A stretch of 64,000 bases of DNA from Bacteroidales bacterium (GCA_016709025.1 JADJEQ010000005.1:124001-188000), one strand, 5' to 3'; numbered from the stretch's first letter, positions 1 to 8,950 are shown. Translations and numbers: made by a program. Notes: a model not told the origin generated them from the letters alone.

Positions 1-140
1 CCGTCAATTTTTGCTTTGGCTATTTTTTCTTCTACCTTTTTAGAATTCTTTATTTGCTTCCTGACATAAATGAAAATAACGGTGCCACACAGAATAAATG
101 TGAGCCCGTAAATCAGAATGTTCTCTATCAGTTGTTCCAT
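1..140 (-). CDS. Partial N-terminus of a membrane-anchored protein downstream of the cytochrome b-like gene
   Basis: Only the first 46 residues are in the window; the gene runs off the left edge. It starts with ATG at 138-140, two bases after the stop of the cytochrome b-like gene, so the two are almost certainly co-transcribed. The fragment has a short N-terminal tail, one transmembrane helix (about residues 8-25) and then a Lys-rich, probably cytoplasmic stretch. In Bacteroidota such a helix next to a cytochrome b-like protein often anchors an Fe-S or flavin oxidoreductase. That is inference from context, because no catalytic domain is visible here. Confidence 0.6.
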   Translation of the reverse strand, partial: MEQLIENILIYGLTFILCGTVIFIYVRKQIKNSKKVEEKIAKAKID

Positions 141-142
141 AA

Positions 143-1009
143 TTAAAAAATCCATCGATATCCAAATACAATGGTCACTGCGACGTGAATAATCATAACA
201 ATGAGCATGATAATAGCGAAAGGTAAATGGGCTACATGCCAGTATTTGAAAAGGTTCTGCATAAAAAGCAGGCGGTCGATCTTTCTGTTGAGCGAGATTT
301 CATTCCTCACCAGCCTCAGAACCTGTTTTTTCTCGGTCCTGTTAAGGTTGTTCTTTGCAATTATTACCTTTATCTTGCGTATAGCAGAAAAATCCTGGAA
401 AAAACTCAGAGTGTAATACCAGAATTGTGTGCCTTCCTGAATTCCCGTCTTTTTTCGTGTTGATTCAAGAATCATGTTGTAGCTCCATTCATCAAGTCTG
501 AAGGAAGTAGAAAGAATTTCGCCGAGGTTGGTTTTCATTTCACGTACCTCGTTCAGGGTAAGCTCCCTTCCTTCAATGCTTCGTGGAATTTGTATATAAA
601 TAAACCGACCCACAATTCCGCTCAGGAAAACCGCTACCATACTCCAGAAACTAACGGCTACGATGCCTCCGAATTTAAATGATGTATGAAATAAAACCAG
701 AATTGGTCCAAGGGTGCATAAAAAGATATGAAATTCAAGCCAGTGCTTTAAAATTCCAAGTCTCGAAAGAGATCTCATCCGCTTACGAAGCATGTAAATC
801 GCGACTCCGATGATCATAAACAAAGACCCGATGATTCCAAGCCCATGCCCCCAGGGGCCACTGGGTTTCAAATTAGCATAATCAGCATGGAAAAAACGTT
901 CCTCTATGGGTACCCTGTAGAAGGAAATTCCTTTTGAAACGAGATATGCCAGCACTGCTAAAACAATAGCAACAAGAGAGATGATATATATTTTATGCGT
1001 TTTCGTCAT
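143..1009 (-). CDS. Cytochrome b-like integral membrane protein
   Basis: The 288-aa protein has about five hydrophobic helices: near residues 8-25, 55-74, 92-110, 113-136 and 260-284. Histidines fall in or next to these helices (His55, His89, His94, His108, His258, His261, His275), which suits a di-heme b-type electron-transfer subunit. A soluble loop of roughly 120 residues separates the fourth and fifth helices. The downstream gene starts 2 bp after the stop and encodes a membrane-anchored partner cut by the window edge. The likely role is passing electrons between a membrane quinone pool and that partner. Family assignment rests on topology and His pattern only, so the substrate is unknown. 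Confidence 0.6.
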   Translation of the reverse strand: MTKTHKIYIISLVAIVLAVLAYLVSKGISFYRVPIEERFFHADYANLKPSGPWGHGLGIIGSLFMIIGVAIYMLRKRMRSLSRLGILKHWLEFHIFLCTLGPILVLFHTSFKFGGIVAVSFWSMVAVFLSGIVGRFIYIQIPRSIEGRELTLNEVREMKTNLGEILSTSFRLDEWSYNMILESTRKKTGIQEGTQFWYYTLSFFQDFSAIRKIKVIIAKNNLNRTEKKQVLRLVRNEISLNRKIDRLLFMQNLFKYWHVAHLPFAIIMLIVMIIHVAVTIVFGYRWIF

Positions 1010-1508
1010 TCTGATAAGTTTATCTAGCCTGAAGGAGAAGTTGAGAATTTGAACCGGTCAATTACCGTAACAGTCTGTTTTGACTTACAAAGGTACGCCC
1101 AAAAGCCCGCATCTAAAATTATCGGGTGTTATTTGAAATGAATCCAAATACCTTGCAGTTGATGTGATTACCTTTGTTAATGTGTTCATTTCAAAAAGGT
1201 AACCCATTTTTCACATAAAGTATTTAATATATGGCAATTAGTAGATATATTGTTTTTGTGAGGCTGAATGCTGTGAGCAGGAACTCTGCCCAGGTCGATT
1301 CTTTGCCAAATCTTTTTATCAAAAAAAATCTGGGGACATATTCCCCATTATGTGGAGTGAAACCACATTTAGGATGGGGTGACTCTGGTCATGCCCGCAG
1401 AAGATTATAAGGTATCGTAGTTGATTCAAGCAGAATTATAACCGAATATCCTGCAGATATATGGGAAACGTAAGAGTCAGAGGTCAATAGTTTTTATTTA
1501 TTGGCAAT
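1010..1508. other. Intergenic region with one candidate hairpin
   Basis: This 499-bp stretch has no convincing ORF. It is AT-rich near the cytochrome gene and has a more structured part at about 1331-1400. There, ccccat at 1343-1348 pairs with atgggg at 1374-1379, and the inner arms atgtgg (1350-1355) and ccacat (1363-1368) pair perfectly. No T-run follows on either strand, so it does not look like a terminator. It may belong to a small RNA or a leader, but nothing identifies a known family. Confidence 0.35.
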
Positions 1509-2210
1509 TTACTGTCGGGGCAACAATTCTATATCGGTAAGTAAAACCTCGTAAAAATATCCTGAGCCAAAATCCTGGTTAAGTTTTACGGTTCCTTCAA
1601 GTGTAATAATCTGACCAACAGAAACATTCGTGGAATCTGATGTTGCAGTCAGGTCATATTTCCCCGAATATTCAGTTCCATCCTGAAAATGAATCCAGTT
1701 TTTGTTCATGATGGAGGGATTGAAACGGGTAACTTTTCCCTGAATGATCACACGTTTTCCGCTATAGTTTTCTTTGTTTTTGAACAGGTCAGCCACGGTT
1801 ATCCCGCCCTGTGCCATAGGAATTTCAATGTCATACTTTCTGACATCTGCTTTAACAGGTGTATTGCCGCTTAAAACCTGGCCTTCAAGAACTTCCTTTG
1901 CTGACTTGCCGATTCTGTCGAGGAAAAACACCGATTCAAACGTCCGGCCCAGTTCTTTACTTACAAAAGCATTCATCTCATAACCATCGTTGTAAAAATA
2001 AACTTCGCCTTTTTTGGCTTCCATCTTTGATAAAGCCAGCCACTTTTCAGCTTTCCCTTCATCAACAAGCAAATAGGTGTATTTTGTAGTCTGAAGAACT
2101 TCTATTACTTCACCTTTGTTTATGCCGGATTGGTAGGGCACTCCATCGTTTCGGTTTTGGCAGGAAAAGGCAAATATCATAAGCGGTAATAAATATTTCA
2201 GATTTTTCAT
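1509..2210 (-). CDS. OB-fold-containing lipoprotein
   Basis: The 233-aa protein begins with a lipoprotein signal ending in a lipobox (F-A-F-S-C, lipidated Cys17). Residues about 30-90 look like a small beta-rich domain (G-x-V-I-E-V... Y-T-Y-L-L-V pattern). The C-terminal part (about 130-230) reads like an OB fold: a GKRVIIQGKV strand, then N-W-I-H-F-Q-D-G, then G-Q-I-I-T-L-E-G-T-V. This arrangement is known in Bacteroidota periplasmic lipoproteins that accompany electron-transfer or metal-handling genes. Here it stands alone between two non-coding regions. It is probably anchored to a membrane facing the periplasm. The exact role is unknown. Confidence 0.7.
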   Translation of the reverse strand: MKNLKYLLPLMIFAFSCQNRNDGVPYQSGINKGEVIEVLQTTKYTYLLVDEGKAEKWLALSKMEAKKGEVYFYNDGYEMNAFVSKELGRTFESVFFLDRIGKSAKEVLEGQVLSGNTPVKADVRKYDIEIPMAQGGITVADLFKNKENYSGKRVIIQGKVTRFNPSIMNKNWIHFQDGTEYSGKYDLTATSDSTNVSVGQIITLEGTVKLNQDFGSGYFYEVLLTDIELLPRQ

Positions 2211-2410
2211 TTTCTTGGGTTTTTGCAGGAATTCACAAAAATAATACTAAAAAAGTAGATTTCTGAAAGTAGGAATTCATTTTGGGTATCAGGTATTTCA
2301 GATTTGAATACACTATTCGCTGTTTTTGCTTACCTTTATCCTGAGAAATTTAAACAGGTTGTTTTGTAAAATGAATATGAACAACGCTGAATTAACATGA
2401 TTAAACGAAA

Positions 2411-2722
2411 ATGAATAAGGCAGGTAAATTTCTGGCAGTTATATTACTCATGAGCATTGCTTTCCACATCTACTATGATGTTGCTGTTCAGTTAAATATG
2501 GCAGGAGACGGCGAGAAAACGGAGTTGGCTGGAAAGTGCTATTCATCAAATTCCTTGCGACTCGGCTTTCATTTATATATTTCACATGCCCATGATTTTG
2601 TAATCCATCAATCATTTAGTTATTGCACCCGGTCAAACGAATTTGCTACTAATCCATCCTGTACCAAATCACTTTTCCTCTCAATTGCCAGTTCATCCTT
2701 CTGGCACCCGCCCCGGTCCTGA
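2411..2722 (+). CDS. Small hypothetical protein with a signal-like N-terminus
   Basis: This 103-aa ORF opens with MNKAGKF followed by a hydrophobic stretch (residues 7-20), which looks like a signal peptide or anchor. The rest is polar, with several His and Cys residues (H-A-H-D-F-V-I-H; Cys43, Cys72, Cys83). I do not recognise a family. Small exported proteins like this often precede metal or redox genes in Bacteroidota, and a DUF2231 protein and a rubrerythrin follow here. The Ser-rich C-terminus looks poorly conserved, so the ORF may be degraded or spurious. Confidence 0.4.
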   Translation: MNKAGKFLAVILLMSIAFHIYYDVAVQLNMAGDGEKTELAGKCYSSNSLRLGFHLYISHAHDFVIHQSFSYCTRSNEFATNPSCTKSLFLSIASSSFWHPPRS

Positions 2723-3003
2723 AATCCGGCTAAGCTGTTTTGTTGATAAGTATTCAATATTCATTCAGCTATTACATTCATTTAATTGAATATTGCTTTA
2801 ATCTAAAGATTGACAGCGAATTAGCTGTACTCCTGAAGTTGAAAATCCAATTAATTTACCAGGCAGTCCTTAAAAGCTTAAAGCAGACCCTTTTACATTC
2901 AGTTGATTTGATATTGCCGGTAATTCAAGGAAAATTAATTCCTTATGATGCTTTTTCAAATCTCGGAAAATCCAATTTTTAAGTCAATTCAAATATAAAA
3001 CTG

Positions 3004-3429
3004 ATGAATACAGAACATTTGCACCCCATGCTTGTGCATTTCCCCATTGCGCTTGTTATTGCCGGATTTGGTTTCGAGTTGGCATACTTGCTTTTTAAAG
3101 GTGAAATTTGCTTCAGCAAAGCTGGTTTTTATTTGCTTATTCTCGCAACAGTGGCAGCAGGTTTTGCCTGGCTAAGCGGTTATTTCCTGACAGGAGAAAT
3201 GGCAGGAACAGCCGGCGAAGTAAAGGAATCGCACGAATTATCAGCAACAATAACTACTGTATTGCTCATAGCCGCAACGGTTGTCAGGCTTTTTGTGCAG
3301 AAAGCCGGAAATCACAATAGCCCGGTTAAATGGTTCTCCTTTGCCCTTTATGGTCTTGCTGCCATTGCAGTTAGCATCGCTGGTTTTCTGGGGGGGAGCC
3401 TCGTTTACGAATACATGTTACCGCTTTAA
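3004..3429 (+). CDS. DUF2231 family membrane protein
   Basis: The 141-aa protein has four transmembrane helices and opens with the family signature H-x-M-L-V-H-F-P-I-A-L (residues 7-17). The conserved His pair near the start of helix 1 (His7, His11) is characteristic and may bind heme or metal. The helices lie at about 12-32, 41-60, 78-97 and 112-134. DUF2231 proteins are thought to be small cytochrome-like membrane proteins; their function is not established. It is followed after 46 bp by the exported rubrerythrin on the same strand, so the two may form a redox or oxygen-tolerance unit. Confidence 0.85.
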   Translation: MNTEHLHPMLVHFPIALVIAGFGFELAYLLFKGEICFSKAGFYLLILATVAAGFAWLSGYFLTGEMAGTAGEVKESHELSATITTVLLIAATVVRLFVQKAGNHNSPVKWFSFALYGLAAIAVSIAGFLGGSLVYEYMLPL

Positions 3430-3475
3430 TGATCACTTAAGAACCAGAACTTATTAACTTCAAAATCTAACAAAA

Positions 3476-4090
3476 ATGAAAAAAGTACTATTTTTTATGC
3501 TGGCATCAATCATTGCCTTCACAGCATGCCAAAAGCCAACGCCGGTAAAAACCATTGAAAACCTGAAAGCCGGTATCATCGGTGAAACAACGGCCAGCGC
3601 CAAATATGCTGCCTTTGCTGCAAAAGCGGTAGAAGAGGGGTATGATACCATAGCCCGGCTCTTTCTGGCTGCTTCTAAATCGGAATCCATTCATGCTGAT
3701 AACCACCTTAAAGTTCTTGAAGAACTTGGCGTAAAAATGGATCCCATCACTCCTGAGTTTGAAGTCAACACCACCGCGATGAATCTTCAGGCTGCCATTG
3801 AAGGCGAAGGATATGAAGTTGCTACCATGTATCTTGAATTTATTACTGCTGCAAAAGAGGAGAAAGTCAAGAAAGCAGTTAAATCGTTTACATGGGCCGT
3901 TGATACGGAGAAAAAACATCAGGAGTTTTATAAAGCTGCACTTACTGCATTGAATAACAATACGGAGAAAGATTTAGCCTACGAATTTCTGGTTTGTCCT
4001 ACATGCGGCAATACTTATGCTAAAGGAAATGTTGATGATAAATGTGCATTCTGTCGCACTGATGCGGGAGAGTATATTGCAATCCAGTAA
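3476..4090 (+). CDS. Lipoprotein-anchored rubrerythrin
   Basis: The 204-aa protein has a lipoprotein signal (F-T-A-C, Cys18) and then a ferritin-like four-helix diiron domain (about 25-160). Candidate metal ligands are Glu37, the E70-x-x-H73 pair, Glu111 or Glu114, and the E145-x-x-H148 pair. A short rubredoxin-like knuckle follows: Cys174, Cys177, Cys190, Cys193. Rubrerythrins reduce hydrogen peroxide in anaerobes and microaerophiles and are normally cytosolic. The lipobox here predicts a membrane-tethered, periplasm-facing form. A strong hairpin terminator lies just downstream. Confidence 0.88.
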   Translation: MKKVLFFMLASIIAFTACQKPTPVKTIENLKAGIIGETTASAKYAAFAAKAVEEGYDTIARLFLAASKSESIHADNHLKVLEELGVKMDPITPEFEVNTTAMNLQAAIEGEGYEVATMYLEFITAAKEEKVKKAVKSFTWAVDTEKKHQEFYKAALTALNNNTEKDLAYEFLVCPTCGNTYAKGNVDDKCAFCRTDAGEYIAIQ

Positions 4091-4127
4091 GATCCGATAA
4101 GGAAGCAACTTCATTGAGTTTACCTGT

Positions 4128-4174
4128 CAAAAAGCCTGTTATTCTGCTCATTTTAGCGGATAACAGGCTTTTTG
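4128..4174. terminator. Bidirectional rho-independent terminator
   Basis: A perfect 14-bp inverted repeat (aaaaagcctgttat / ataacaggcttttt, arms 4129-4142 and 4160-4173) encloses a 17-nt loop. Runs of A and T flank it on both sides. It lies between the convergent rubrerythrin gene and cvfB and should stop transcription from both. Confidence 0.85.
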
Positions 4175-4192
4175 ATTAAAATGCTTCAGAAA

Positions 4193-5032
4193 TCATTCTC
4201 CACTGAAAAGCTTGATTCCTTCCTCTTCAATCAGGATTATCCGCTGTTTATAAAGCGATCCGATTGCTTTTTTAAATGTCTTTTTGCTCATTCCAAACAT
4301 CAGGTAAATTTCTTCGGCCGGACTTTTATCGCTGATGCCAATGAAACCATGGTTCTGCTCAAGAATGTCAATAATTTTCTGCGACAATTCGTCAACTTTT
4401 CCATAGCCGGGTTTAAACAGGCTCAGGTCAATTTTCCCATCCTCACGGGCCTTAACGACAAAGCCTTTCATTTTTTTTCCGATCTCAGGCTCCTGAAAAA
4501 TCTCGTTATCGTAAAGCAATCCTTCGTAAAGGTTATTGATGATCGCTTTATAGCCTAAGTCAGATTTTGCCCAGATAACCAGGTCAACTTCTTCGCCTGA
4601 TCTGAGAGCAGTGGTGTCACGCTCAAAAAATGGTTCAAGCTTGGCTGAACCCGCAAGACGGCCGGTTTTTTCGTCGGCAAAAATATAAACAAGGTAGGAT
4701 TTGCCTGCGGTCATCTTCACTTTTTGCTCCCGGTATGGTACCAGTAAATCCTTGTCGAGGCCCCAGTCCAGAAAGGCACCCACATCATTTACGGCCTTGG
4801 CTATGAGAAATGCAAAATCTCCAACCTGCGCCAGCGGTTTATGGGTAGTGGCGATCAGGCGGTCTTCTGAATCGAAATAAATAAAGACTTCAAGCTTATC
4901 ATGTGGACGGCACCCTTCAGGTACCCACTTCATGGGCAATAATATTTCGCCCAACTGCTCACCATCAAGGTAAACGCCAAAGTCAACGATTTTAGTGATT
5001 TGAAGTGTGCTGATTTTTCCGGGAATGGCCAT
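4193..5032 (-). CDS. cvfB: S1-domain RNA-binding protein, CvfB/YitL family
   Basis: The 279-aa protein matches the length and layout of CvfB: S1-like OB domains followed by a C-terminal winged helix. The first S1 domain carries F-G-V-Y-L-D-G and E-I-L-L-P (about residues 17-34). The second carries V-G-A-F-L-D-W-G-L-D-K-D-L-L-V-P-Y (about 84-100). The end (about 220-275) has the P-A-E-E-I-Y-L-M-F-G-M-S-K-K-T-F-K-K-A helix-turn-helix typical of the family. It probably binds RNA in the cytosol and affects gene expression after transcription. It is a single-gene unit ending at the shared terminator; simple repeats lie just upstream of its start. Confidence 0.85.
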   Translation of the reverse strand: MAIPGKISTLQITKIVDFGVYLDGEQLGEILLPMKWVPEGCRPHDKLEVFIYFDSEDRLIATTHKPLAQVGDFAFLIAKAVNDVGAFLDWGLDKDLLVPYREQKVKMTAGKSYLVYIFADEKTGRLAGSAKLEPFFERDTTALRSGEEVDLVIWAKSDLGYKAIINNLYEGLLYDNEIFQEPEIGKKMKGFVVKAREDGKIDLSLFKPGYGKVDELSQKIIDILEQNHGFIGISDKSPAEEIYLMFGMSKKTFKKAIGSLYKQRIILIEEEGIKLFSGE

Positions 5033-5038
5033 GGGAAG

Positions 5039-5180
5039 GAATAAAAGTAAAAAGTAAAAAGTTCAAAGTAAAAAGTAAAGTAAAAAGTAAAAAGGAGTTC
5101 AAGAGTTCAAAAGTTCAAGAGTTCAAAAGTTCAAAAGTTCAAAAGTTCAAGGGTTCAAAAGTTCAGGAGTTCAGGGGTTT
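5039..5180. repeat. Simple tandem repeats: agtaaaa-type and 8-bp gttcaaaa array
   Basis: From about 5045 to 5094 variants of agtaaaa recur. From 5097 to 5176 there are ten consecutive 8-bp units of the form gttcaaaa, gttcaaga, gttcaagg or gttcagga. The array lies just upstream of cvfB. The rest of the gap, to 5366, shows no gene or recognisable site. Confidence 0.85.
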
Positions 5181-5366
5181 AGTTGGCAGTTTGTCTCGTC
5201 ATTTATGACGATTGCAGTTGGCAAAATAAGTAAAAAATAAAAAGTTCAATCTGTCAGCTAACCTGACTTCAATGCTTTTTTGAAATCAACTGATCTCGTA
5301 GTTCTGAGATAATCAGGCTCGTCAGACTCTGCAAAGGTACAACTTCCGGCGCCGAAATATGTCATG

Positions 5367-6254
5367 TTAAAATGTGATGTAAAATCCACCCTGAATTTCA
5401 GCTTTGGAATACCAATGTTTGTCCGGACTGATGTCACTTATGATGACATTTTCCGGTGTCCAGTTATAGGTTTTTCGCGTATAGTTGATTGCACGTTTCG
5501 ACCACATACCTCCGGCTTTCAGGGTTATTCCGAAGTTTAGCCTGCCCCCGGATGTCAATCTGAAGCCAAGCTCTGCTTCGGGCATAAAAAACACAGCGGG
5601 ACTGAACCGGGTTTCATAATCGTACTCACGCCTCAGGTTGGCATCCGTCTTTTTTTGGGAGATGCGTTCATTAAAAGGAATAAATCCGCAGAGTCCGGTT
5701 CTGAAACTGATTTCTGCAAAAAATCGCCTGTATTGGTAATTCATAGTTGGTCCGGCAGCAATCCCCAGATCGTAAATTGAAATCTGCCTGAAATTCGGAT
5801 TCAGATCGGCAGTAAATCCAGTATCACGGACAATATGAAAACTATTGTAATTCTCCAGATACTGAGGGTAAATAAAAAATGATCCGATCAGCCCCCAGCC
5901 AATTGGATTGCCTTTTATTACCGGTTTGTAACGGATGTCAAGATTTAACTGATTGGGACTTAAATCACTGAGTAAAACCGCGGTTGCACTGAACTCAATT
6001 TTTTGGGTTGGCGCCATTCTGAAATTAAGGCTGATAAATCCATATTCGGCCGCATTCTCCTGTTTGTAGAGGTAATTCATAAAATCGAGGTCTTCGGTAT
6101 TGGCCAGGCTGTCGCGGTTTATATAGCGGCCGCCGAAATTCAGGCTAAAATAGAATTTTTCCTTTTCCGGACGTTGTTGAGCCAATATCCCGGATGTGCC
6201 GGCGAATAATAACAGCAATTGAAAAAAAACAAATAAACTGCGGGTTGAAGACAT
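5367..6254 (-). CDS. Outer-membrane beta-barrel protein
   Basis: The 295-aa protein has a signal peptide ending near A-L-A-Q (about residue 26). Alternating hydrophobic/aromatic beta strands follow to the end, and the sequence closes with the aromatic terminus G-G-F-Y-I-T-F expected of an outer-membrane barrel. It is third in a minus-strand set after another barrel and a lipoprotein, with only 3 bp separating it from the lipoprotein gene. Together these probably make a small envelope module. No ligand or enzymatic motif is visible. Confidence 0.6.
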   Translation of the reverse strand: MSSTRSLFVFFQLLLLFAGTSGILAQQRPEKEKFYFSLNFGGRYINRDSLANTEDLDFMNYLYKQENAAEYGFISLNFRMAPTQKIEFSATAVLLSDLSPNQLNLDIRYKPVIKGNPIGWGLIGSFFIYPQYLENYNSFHIVRDTGFTADLNPNFRQISIYDLGIAAGPTMNYQYRRFFAEISFRTGLCGFIPFNERISQKKTDANLRREYDYETRFSPAVFFMPEAELGFRLTSGGRLNFGITLKAGGMWSKRAINYTRKTYNWTPENVIISDISPDKHWYSKAEIQGGFYITF

Positions 6255-6257
6255 CGG

Positions 6258-6887
6258 TTATTTGTTTTTGATGGTTATCAACCGGGTGGTATCACTCAAC
6301 ACCGAATTGTCAGAGAACCCGATACTGATCACGAAACGGGCCTGGTTGTTATCTACAGGAATGGTCAGGTAAAGACCGAAAGATTCCATTCCGCTGTCGT
6401 AGTATGTTTTTCCGTTTGATTCGTTACAAATTGTTTCCAGCGAACTGTAAAGACTTCCTGAAGATGAGTTATTGGTTGGACTGGCGACAAAAAAGTCTGA
6501 AACATCGCTTCCGGCATCTATTTCCGGGCTTAATGCGTAAAGTGATGTAATCCTGATGCTGGTCAGGTAATGGTTCGCTTTAAGCGGGAAAGAACAATCG
6601 CAGCTCATTGCCCTGGCGCTGCTGAATCCCTTCAGATTTGATTTGAAATCCTCTGCATAATAGTATCCGAGTGAATCAAACAGTTCTACTTCAAAGGCCA
6701 CTGCTTCGGCCATCATGGTATCGATGTTTGTGGTCACAGCCCAATCTCCCGAATTGTCCAGGTTGATAATGTCCATTTTATTGAAATTAAACGGCATTGT
6801 GCTGTCGTCGCATTCGCAGCAGCCCGGAATTATTCTGATCAGATTGGCGATGGCAAGTATCAGCAGTGCTCTTTTTATAATTCGCAT
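6258..6887 (-). CDS. Putative lipoprotein, DUF5034-like
   Basis: The 209-aa protein has a hydrophobic N-terminus and then a Cys-rich segment (G-C-C-E-C-D-D, Cys23-Cys26), so lipid attachment at Cys23 or Cys24 is likely. The C-C-x-C-D start, the N-L-D-N-S-G-D segment and the C-D-C-S-F-P segment near residue 100 resemble the Bacteroidota DUF5034 family; I assign this by recall, not by search. It lies between two outer-membrane barrel genes, 3 bp before the downstream one. A surface or periplasmic lipoprotein partner of those barrels is the simplest reading. Confidence 0.6.
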   Translation of the reverse strand: MRIIKRALLILAIANLIRIIPGCCECDDSTMPFNFNKMDIINLDNSGDWAVTTNIDTMMAEAVAFEVELFDSLGYYYAEDFKSNLKGFSSARAMSCDCSFPLKANHYLTSIRITSLYALSPEIDAGSDVSDFFVASPTNNSSSGSLYSSLETICNESNGKTYYDSGMESFGLYLTIPVDNNQARFVISIGFSDNSVLSDTTRLITIKNK

Positions 6888-6950
6888 ATTTTTAAATCAT
6901 TTATTGGATATTTTCACCTGTATATCAGTTTATTATAAATATCATCCTTT

Positions 6951-7547
6951 TCAGAATAAATACCCGATGCTGAAAAGCAGGCCGGCCTGAAACAAATGCT
7001 GCTGATTCTGCTCATGATTGAATGCGACCAGGGAGTAAATTTTCATGGCCGGATTCAGGGAAAAATATGCTTCTATGTATTCAATTCCGGCTCCGAAACC
7101 GGCACTCCAGCCAATTCCTGATTGTGAATCAACCCTCTGGCTGCCTTGCGAAATATCAAAATCAAATGAAAGACCTGTGTTGACAAAGAAGTATTTCAGG
7201 AATCCGAAACGAACATCCAAAGGAACGGTAAAAAGCTGAATGGTTTCTGTTTCTGAAACAACCTCCACACCGGGGAAATACTCAGGTGTAATTTCAATAA
7301 AATGTTTCTCATATAAGAATCCACCGCCCAGCCAGATAACCTGACTCACCTTTTTGCTGAGGCTGATGCCTGTTTGCCATGATCCTTTACCATCATATGC
7401 ACCACCACCTTCGAGGCTGGTAAACATGAAAACGCTGTTGGAGAAAACCCCTCCGGTAAGGCTAACAACTGCTTGCTGGGCATTCGCTTTTAATGATAGA
7501 ACAAAGGCGCAAATCAGAAAGGAATATTTAATGGTCCTTAAGTTCAT
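6951..7547 (-). CDS. Small outer-membrane beta-barrel (porin-like) protein
   Basis: The 198-aa protein has a signal peptide (cleavage after A-N-A, about residue 23). Eight or so amphipathic strands follow, with Gly and aromatic residues at turns (for example G-W-S-A-G-F-G-A-G-I-E-Y), matching the outer_membrane_beta-barrel family of about 200 residues. It ends I-G-Y-L-F, a typical barrel C-terminus. It lies 38 bp downstream of radA on the same strand and 63 bp upstream of the lipoprotein gene, so it may share the radA transcript. Its function is unknown. Confidence 0.65.
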   Translation of the reverse strand: MNLRTIKYSFLICAFVLSLKANAQQAVVSLTGGVFSNSVFMFTSLEGGGAYDGKGSWQTGISLSKKVSQVIWLGGGFLYEKHFIEITPEYFPGVEVVSETETIQLFTVPLDVRFGFLKYFFVNTGLSFDFDISQGSQRVDSQSGIGWSAGFGAGIEYIEAYFSLNPAMKIYSLVAFNHEQNQQHLFQAGLLFSIGYLF

Positions 7548-7585
7548 TTATCTTGCTTTTGTCTGTCCGGTGATGTTGATGGATA

Positions 7586-8950
7586 TTATCCGAATAATAA
7601 CCTGAAAACATCCTCTATTTTACTAACCGGCATCACCTTGATGGTTTTGGCAACACTCTTGGCTGCTTTCAGGTTCAGTCTTGAAATCATGATGGCATCA
7701 AACCCGAGTTTTTCTGCTTCTGAAACCCTCTGCTCTACACGGGTTACCGGCCTGATTTCACCCGAAAGCCCCACTTCTGCCGCAAAAGTGGTCTTGGAAC
7801 TGATCGGAATATCGATGTTTGAAGACAAGACTGCTGCCACAACTGCAAGGTCAGTGGCCGGATCTTCAACCCTGAGGCCTCCTGCAATGTTAAGGAACAC
7901 ATCTTTCACACCCAGTTTGAATCCGCTTCGCTTTTCGAGCACAGCCAGCAGCATGTTCAGCCGCCGGGTGTCGAAACCGGTGCAGGAGCGTTGCGGGGTG
8001 CCATAAGCAGCCGAGCTGACCAATGCCTGGGTTTCAATCAGCATGGGTCGCAGCCCTTCGATGGTGGCAGCAACCGCTGTGCCGCTCACAGGCTCTTCAT
8101 GCTGGGTAATCAATATTTCTGAAGGGTTCGAGACTTCACGCAGTCCCGAACTCTGCATTTCGTAAATACCTAATTCAGAGGTGCTTCCAAAACGGTTTTT
8201 TACTGACCTCAAAATCCGGTACCCGTAGTTGCGGTCCCCCTCAAACTGAAGCACCGTATCAACCATATGTTCCAGCAGTTTTGGCCCGGCAAGCGTTCCC
8301 TCCTTGGTAATATGACCGATCAGGATAACAGGAACATTCACGGTTTTGGCAAACCGCTGAAGCTCGGAGGCTGTTTCACGGATCTGTGAAATACTGCCTG
8401 CCGAAGCATCTATGTTATCGCTTGTCAGTGTTTGAATAGAGTCAATAATAACAATGCCGGGGTTAAGTTTTGCAATATGACCCAGGATTTCGTTGGTGGC
8501 GGTTTCCGTAAGAATGTAACATTCATTCCGGCCCATACCGAGCCGTTCAGCCCGCATGCGAATCTGCTGTTCACTCTCTTCACCGGAAACATAAAGTACT
8601 TTCTGATTCCGGATGGTAAGCGCAACCTGCAGCATCAAAGTTGATTTACCAATGCCCGGTTCGCCACCTACCAATACAACCGACCCCGGAACCAGGCCGC
8701 CACCCAGCACCCTGTTAAGCTCATTATTCGCAGTGTCGATACGGTTTTCACCACTGAGCACAACTTCAGTTATCAGGGTAGGAGTGGAGGCCTTCTTAAC
8801 CTGAAAGCCGGTGTTAACTCCAGTTTCTGCCCTTTGAACAACCTCTTCAACATAAGTATTCCATTCACCGCACGATGAGCATTTGCCGATCCATTTGGGT
8901 GACTGGGCTCCGCAACTGCTGCAGAAGAATGCTGTTCTGGTTTTGGCCAT
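7586..8950 (-). CDS. radA: DNA repair protein RadA
   Basis: The 454-aa protein has the full RadA (Sms) layout. A C4 zinc finger (Cys10, Cys13, Cys24, Cys27) is followed by a RecA-like ATPase with Walker A G-G-E-P-G-I-G-K-S-T (95-104), the family motif K-N-R-F-G (250-254) and a C-terminal Lon-protease-like domain. RadA is a DnaB-like branch-migration helicase in recombinational repair and transformation. The start at 8950 (M-A-K-T-R) is chosen because the zinc finger begins there; the ORF extends 45 codons further only by reading through repeat DNA. Confidence 0.96.
   Translation of the reverse strand: MAKTRTAFFCSSCGAQSPKWIGKCSSCGEWNTYVEEVVQRAETGVNTGFQVKKASTPTLITEVVLSGENRIDTANNELNRVLGGGLVPGSVVLVGGEPGIGKSTLMLQVALTIRNQKVLYVSGEESEQQIRMRAERLGMGRNECYILTETATNEILGHIAKLNPGIVIIDSIQTLTSDNIDASAGSISQIRETASELQRFAKTVNVPVILIGHITKEGTLAGPKLLEHMVDTVLQFEGDRNYGYRILRSVKNRFGSTSELGIYEMQSSGLREVSNPSEILITQHEEPVSGTAVAATIEGLRPMLIETQALVSSAAYGTPQRSCTGFDTRRLNMLLAVLEKRSGFKLGVKDVFLNIAGGLRVEDPATDLAVVAAVLSSNIDIPISSKTTFAAEVGLSGEIRPVTRVEQRVSEAEKLGFDAIMISRLNLKAAKSVAKTIKVMPVSKIEDVFRLLFG

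Noticed and set aside
2740..2982. 80-residue plus-strand ORF after the small hypothetical gene
   Set aside because: It has no family-like motif or ribosome binding site and looks like AT-rich non-coding sequence.
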